A DNA stretch of 64,000 nt from [Flexibacter] sp. ATCC 35103. Lineage in GTDB: Bacteria; Bacteroidota; Bacteroidia; Flavobacteriales; Flavobacteriaceae. A model generated the notes under the pieces. That model saw only the letters and a program-made list of their open reading frames with translations. It was not told where the DNA came from and did no database searches. Below are positions 60,509-64,000 of the stretch, in pieces (within the stretch, counting starts at the first letter, position 1; each line of letters opens with the position of its first letter). The stretch spans positions 62,001-126,000 of the forward strand of contig NZ_MTQF01000012.1 in NCBI RefSeq assembly GCF_001975985.1, written 5' to 3'. A program made the translations under genes and the position numbers.

Positions 60509-61186
60509 GTGGGAAGTAAAAATAAACTAAAAAGATTCAGAGAAAACGAAACGTTTGAAAACGTTTTTCAACCAACCAGAGAAGAAGTTGTAGGCGATTT
60601 AATGCCTTTGAAAGGGAAATGGAACTCTGATTTCTTTAAAAATGATAATCCATTAGTTTTAGAATTAGGATGTGGAAAAGGAGAATATTCTGTTGGTTTA
60701 GCAGAAAGATATCCAAACAAAAATTTTATCGGTATCGATATTAAAGGGGCTCGTTTCTGGAGAGGTGCCAAAACCGCTGTAGAAAACGGACTTCATAATG
60801 TTGCTTTTATTCGTACTCAAATCGAATTGATTGATCATATTTTTAATGAAAATGAAGTGGATGAAATCTGGATTACTTTTCCGGATCCGCAAATTAAATA
60901 CAAAAGAACAAAACACAGAATGACCAATTCAGAGTTTTTGAAATTGTATAAAAAGATCCTTAAAAAAGATGGTGTCGTAAATCTTAAAACCGATAGTGAA
61001 TTCATGCACGGTTACACGCTTGGATTACTTCACGGTGAAGGACATGAAGTTTTATATGCAAATCATAATGTGTATACAAACGAAGGAAGCCCTGAGGAAG
61101 TTACTGCTTTTCAGACTTTTTACGAGAAACAATATTTAGAAATTAACAAGGCAATTACGTATATTCGCTTTAAAATTAAAGACTAA
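60509..61186 (+). CDS. trmB: tRNA (guanine-N7-)-methyltransferase
   Basis: Methylates G46 of tRNAs using SAM. From the GTG at 60509 the protein is 225 residues and opens GSKNKLKRFRENETF, the expected flavobacterial TrmB start; the reading frame runs back to 60422 but the extra 29 codons lie partly within an inverted repeat and look hydrophobic, so this start is preferred. SAM-binding motif VLELGCGKGEYSVGLAE, NFIGIDIKGARFWRGA and the catalytic ITFPDPQIKYKRTKHRM are present. Confidence 0.93.
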   Translation: MGSKNKLKRFRENETFENVFQPTREEVVGDLMPLKGKWNSDFFKNDNPLVLELGCGKGEYSVGLAERYPNKNFIGIDIKGARFWRGAKTAVENGLHNVAFIRTQIELIDHIFNENEVDEIWITFPDPQIKYKRTKHRMTNSEFLKLYKKILKKDGVVNLKTDSEFMHGYTLGLLHGEGHEVLYANHNVYTNEGSPEEVTAFQTFYEKQYLEINKAITYIRFKIKD

Positions 61187-61228
61187 TTTAATTTTAAAAA
61201 CAATTTTTCAAACCCATTAAATAACTGA

Positions 61229-61864
61229 ATGGCATTACTTACCCCATTACTTTCAGGTTTTATTGCCGCTTTCATTGGGATTATTCCGCCTGGATTAATC
61301 AATATGACAGCAGCTAAAGTAAATTTGAAAGAAGGAAAAAGGAACGCTTTATGGTTTGTTGCCGGCGCCGTTTTAGTGATCTTTTTTCAGGTTTCTTTAG
61401 CGGTTTTATTTGCTCAGGTAATCGATAATCGTCCTGATGTGGTAACTTTATTGCGTGAGGTTGGGTTTGCTATATTTTCGATATTAACGATTTACTTTTT
61501 GTTTATCGCAAAAGAACCAAAAGCCAAGAAATCGAAGATTAAAAAGAGCAGTAAAAAAAGCCGTTTCTTTTTAGGAATGTTACTTTCTGGTTTGAACTTT
61601 TTCCCTATTCCGTATTATGTGGTGGTAAGTGTTACGCTGGCTTCATATCATCTTTTTGCATTCGAAAATAATATTATTTTTACTTTTGTATTCGGGTCTG
61701 TTTTGGGTTCATTTGCTGCTTTATACAGTTATATTGGTTTCTTTGGAAGAATCGAAAAGAAAACCGATTATATCATGCGAAACATGAATACTATTATTGG
61801 TAGTATCACGGGAATAATTGCCATTGCTACACTTTTTAATATCCTGAATTACTATTTCGGGTAA
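61229..61864 (+). CDS. LysE-family amino acid exporter-like protein
   Basis: 211 residues with six hydrophobic helices. LLSGFIAAFIGIIPPGLINMTAAK is the LysE/RhtB N-terminal signature (PGPxN-like PPGLIN), with a charged loop in the middle (KKSKIKKSSKKS). Members export amino acids or small metabolites. Lies 42 bases after trmB on the same strand and is probably cotranscribed. The substrate cannot be told. Confidence 0.9.
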   Translation: MALLTPLLSGFIAAFIGIIPPGLINMTAAKVNLKEGKRNALWFVAGAVLVIFFQVSLAVLFAQVIDNRPDVVTLLREVGFAIFSILTIYFLFIAKEPKAKKSKIKKSSKKSRFFLGMLLSGLNFFPIPYYVVVSVTLASYHLFAFENNIIFTFVFGSVLGSFAALYSYIGFFGRIEKKTDYIMRNMNTIIGSITGIIAIATLFNILNYYFG

Positions 61865-62054
61865 CTTATAAATCTAAGGATTACAAATGATTTTTTTAAA
61901 TTTGTTTCACGCAGATTTTGCAGATAAAATTAAATAAAAAAGATCCTTTTAGATTTGCATAAATCTGTAAAATCTGGTTGAAAATTTAATTTTACAGGCA
62001 AAGTTAAAAATCATTTTAATCTGTGAAATCTACGGTGAAAAAAAATCCAAATCT

Positions 62055-62381
62055 ATGGCTGAAGATAATTTTTTTGAAAGGGTTTATGCGATCGCCAGAC
62101 AAATTCCGTACGGAAAAGTAACTTCATATGGCGCAATTGCGAAAGCTTTAGGAACGGCTCGTTCTGCCCGAATGGTAGGTTGGGCAATGAATGCATGCCA
62201 TAATATGGAAGATGTTCCGGCACATAGAGTTGTAAACCGAAAAGGATTACTAACCGGAAAACATCATTTTGACGGAACTAATTTAATGCAGCAACTACTG
62301 GAAAGTGAAGGCATTGAAGTAGTAAACAATCAAATCATAGATCTCGAAAAACACTTTTGGACACCTGAGATTGAATTTTAA
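62055..62381 (+). CDS. Alkyltransferase-like (ATL) protein
   Basis: 108 residues of the MGMT C-terminal domain. PYGKVTSYGAIAKALG (recognition helix), ARMVGWAMNAC and VPAHRVVNRKGLLTGKHHF are clear, but the active-site Cys of the PCHRV motif is Ala (PAHRV), so it cannot accept an alkyl group. ATL proteins bind O6-alkylguanine and hand the lesion to nucleotide excision repair. Monocistronic, flanked by 'TTTCACGCAGATTT' repeats at 61903-62040. Confidence 0.92.
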   Translation: MAEDNFFERVYAIARQIPYGKVTSYGAIAKALGTARSARMVGWAMNACHNMEDVPAHRVVNRKGLLTGKHHFDGTNLMQQLLESEGIEVVNNQIIDLEKHFWTPEIEF

Positions 62382-62572
62382 TGTTTTTACCATATAAGTG
62401 ATATAAGTTCATTTAAAGTATTGTCTCGATTTACTTTGTCATTTAGTCGCGCAAAGCCGCTAAGTTTTTCTTTGCGACTTTGCGCGATTAATAAAATAGC
62501 TTCGCGAACTTTGCGAGAGATTTATGCGTAATTTTTAATATGAACTTATACCCTTGATATGGTTCAAAAAAC

Positions 62573-63898
62573 CTAAATCAAACAAATCACAAAGCTCGTT
62601 TTATCTTCATCAGTTTGGTAACTTAGGTAACCTCCGTGCGCTTCGATGATGTTTTTAGAAAGCGTTAATCCAATTCCGGCGCCATCTTTTCTGGTAGTAA
62701 AAAATGGCAGGAATACTTTATCTCTAATTTCGGTATCAATTCCTTTTCCGTTGTCTGAAATGGTGATAAAAAAGCGATTATTTTCGGTATAACTGGACAA
62801 AAACATTTTCTTTTCGCTCTTTTCTTTTAAAGCATAAACGCTATTGGTAATTAAATTAATAATCACTTGTTCCATCTGGCTTTTGTCTATCAAAATCGAT
62901 CTTGAACTGTTAATTTCGTTTATTAATTCGATATTCTCCGCTTTCAAAATTGGACTCATAATTCGCATACAATCTTCAAAAAGTGTATTTATGGGTGTCA
63001 TTTGTTTGGTTGGAGTTGGCAGCATTGCCAATTTTCGATAATTTTCGACAAATACCTGCAAGTGATCACTTCGGTTTATAATGGTCGAAATACTGCTTTT
63101 TATGTCTTCAAAATCATCTTCTTCCAGTTGTTCCTGGTCAACAATATGAAGCAAATTCTGAGAAAGTGCCCGAATTGGCGTTAAGGAATTCATTAATTCA
63201 TGCGAAATAATCTTCATTAAATTAATCCATGCTTCTTTTTCCTTTTTCTCAATTACACGTTGAATACTATCCAGTAAAATAATAAAATATTCTTTATCGA
63301 AAGTCTTCGTATTGGAGGTTTGAAGCACAAAAGTCTGCAAATCCTTATCTTCGATTTTAATCGAAATGGCTGACTTTATTTCGGCAAAACCTACCTTCTC
63401 AATCTCACTGCAAAGTGATGGTAAATAATTTTTAAGATATGTCCAATGGCTCACTTTTGGCACTTTAAATAAATGGGAAAAACAATCATTCATTAAAAAA
63501 ATATTCCAATCGTCATTGTCTTTTTCAAGAATTAAAGTTGCGGTATCAATATTATTTAAAATCGACTGATAAATTTGTTCTTTAGAAATTTGTTCTTGTT
63601 GCTGCAGTTTCAGTTTATTATATAAAAGATATAAGTTCTTGAAATTCTCCTTTTTATATTCTTCCGGAAAATTGGTAGAAAAATCACTTTGCAATATTGA
63701 AAGCAATGTTTTATCATAAAACAAAGAATGATTTTTGATGTAAAAATACATCTCAAACAACAATAGAAATATAAAAAACCCTACTAAAATTGCATTGTAA
63801 TAAAGCGTTTTATAAATCAAAAAAATGCAAAAGAAAAAGGGAATCATAATAAAGAGGACCCTTATGAATAATGCATTATAGAATTTCCAGTTTTTCAT
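62573..63898 (-). CDS. NtrY-like sensor histidine kinase
   Basis: 441 residues: two membrane helices at the N-terminus (about 12-30 and 34-51), a coiled region, a PAS-like domain (about 105-215), a HisKA domain with IISHELMNSLTPIRAL (His about 231) and a HATPase domain (INLITNSVYALKE, DNGKGIDTEIRD, GAGIGLTLSKNIIEAHGG). NtrY-type kinases usually pair with NtrC-like sigma-54 regulators; any partner would lie beyond the right end of the window. The gene starts 102 bases from the end. Confidence 0.94.
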   Translation of the reverse strand: MKNWKFYNALFIRVLFIMIPFFFCIFLIYKTLYYNAILVGFFIFLLLFEMYFYIKNHSLFYDKTLLSILQSDFSTNFPEEYKKENFKNLYLLYNKLKLQQQEQISKEQIYQSILNNIDTATLILEKDNDDWNIFLMNDCFSHLFKVPKVSHWTYLKNYLPSLCSEIEKVGFAEIKSAISIKIEDKDLQTFVLQTSNTKTFDKEYFIILLDSIQRVIEKKEKEAWINLMKIISHELMNSLTPIRALSQNLLHIVDQEQLEEDDFEDIKSSISTIINRSDHLQVFVENYRKLAMLPTPTKQMTPINTLFEDCMRIMSPILKAENIELINEINSSRSILIDKSQMEQVIINLITNSVYALKEKSEKKMFLSSYTENNRFFITISDNGKGIDTEIRDKVFLPFFTTRKDGAGIGLTLSKNIIEAHGGYLSYQTDEDKTSFVICLI

Positions 63899-64000
63899 TA
63901 TTTATTTTTTATGCTTGAACCTAACCGCAAGGTTAGCTAAGCTTTAATTTTTGCTTTGAGACTAACTTATATAAAGATCATCTCTATAATTACAATTGCA

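Overview
This window is a chromosomal segment of a Flavobacterium-like member of the Bacteroidota. The evidence is AT-rich DNA, promoters of the TTTG / TAnnTTTG type, little sign of Shine-Dalgarno sites, many short secreted proteins and 'SCSSDD'-type lipoproteins, a large TonB-dependent receptor, a LytTR regulator paired with a TPR histidine kinase, and gene families typical of flavobacteria (mevalonate-pathway isoprenoid genes, DUF4407, DUF58, GGMEH-type M1 aminopeptidase). No rRNA, CRISPR array, transposase, integrase or prophage was seen.

Layout. 0-6 kb: mevalonate/isoprenoid genes (mvaD, mevalonate kinase, a UbiA-type prenyltransferase) with DUF502 and a pseudouridine synthase. 6-16 kb: small envelope proteins, a GT2 glycosyltransferase, a flippase-like UPF0104 protein, ruvC, hemW, a cyclase-family hydrolase, a GNAT enzyme and several DUF proteins. 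16-21 kb: TonB-dependent receptor plus beta-propeller phytase (a phosphate-scavenging pair). 20.7-29 kb: PEP carboxykinase, a saccharopine-reductase-like enzyme, a BlaI/M56 sensor pair, a repeat field and an M20 dipeptidase. 29-38 kb: tRNA-Leu, HAD phosphatase, an AraC regulator followed by a TolC-HlyD-MFS efflux operon, and two identical tRNA-Asp genes. 38-47 kb: DUF58 and M1 aminopeptidase genes, two lipoproteins, a LytTR/TPR-kinase two-component system and thioredoxin. 47-54 kb: a large AsmA-like protein, then an acquired-looking restriction-modification island (XRE controller, C5 methyltransferase, HNH nuclease, Vsr). 54-64 kb: ribosome hibernation factor, an exported WrbA-RidA fusion, a three-repeat His/Cys lipoprotein, ammonium transporter, trmB, LysE exporter, an alkyltransferase-like protein and an NtrY-like kinase.

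The least ordinary content is (1) the R-M island with a perfect 9-9-9 inverted repeat just upstream of its controller gene; (2) host repeat elements that appear to have entered genes in frame (mvaD, hemW, the cyclase, GT2); (3) a cloverleaf-like structured insert flanked by a duplicated start-codon segment, in front of one of two paralogous small helical proteins; (4) an exported flavodoxin-RidA fusion; (5) a lipoprotein with three NPxHGxPGHRCDI repeats; (6) a tRNA-Asp duplication enclosing what looks like a decayed tRNA; and (7) dense families of palindromic intergenic repeats, including a TATTCTT heptamer microsatellite upstream of blaI. All calls come from reading the sequence; no database search was run.
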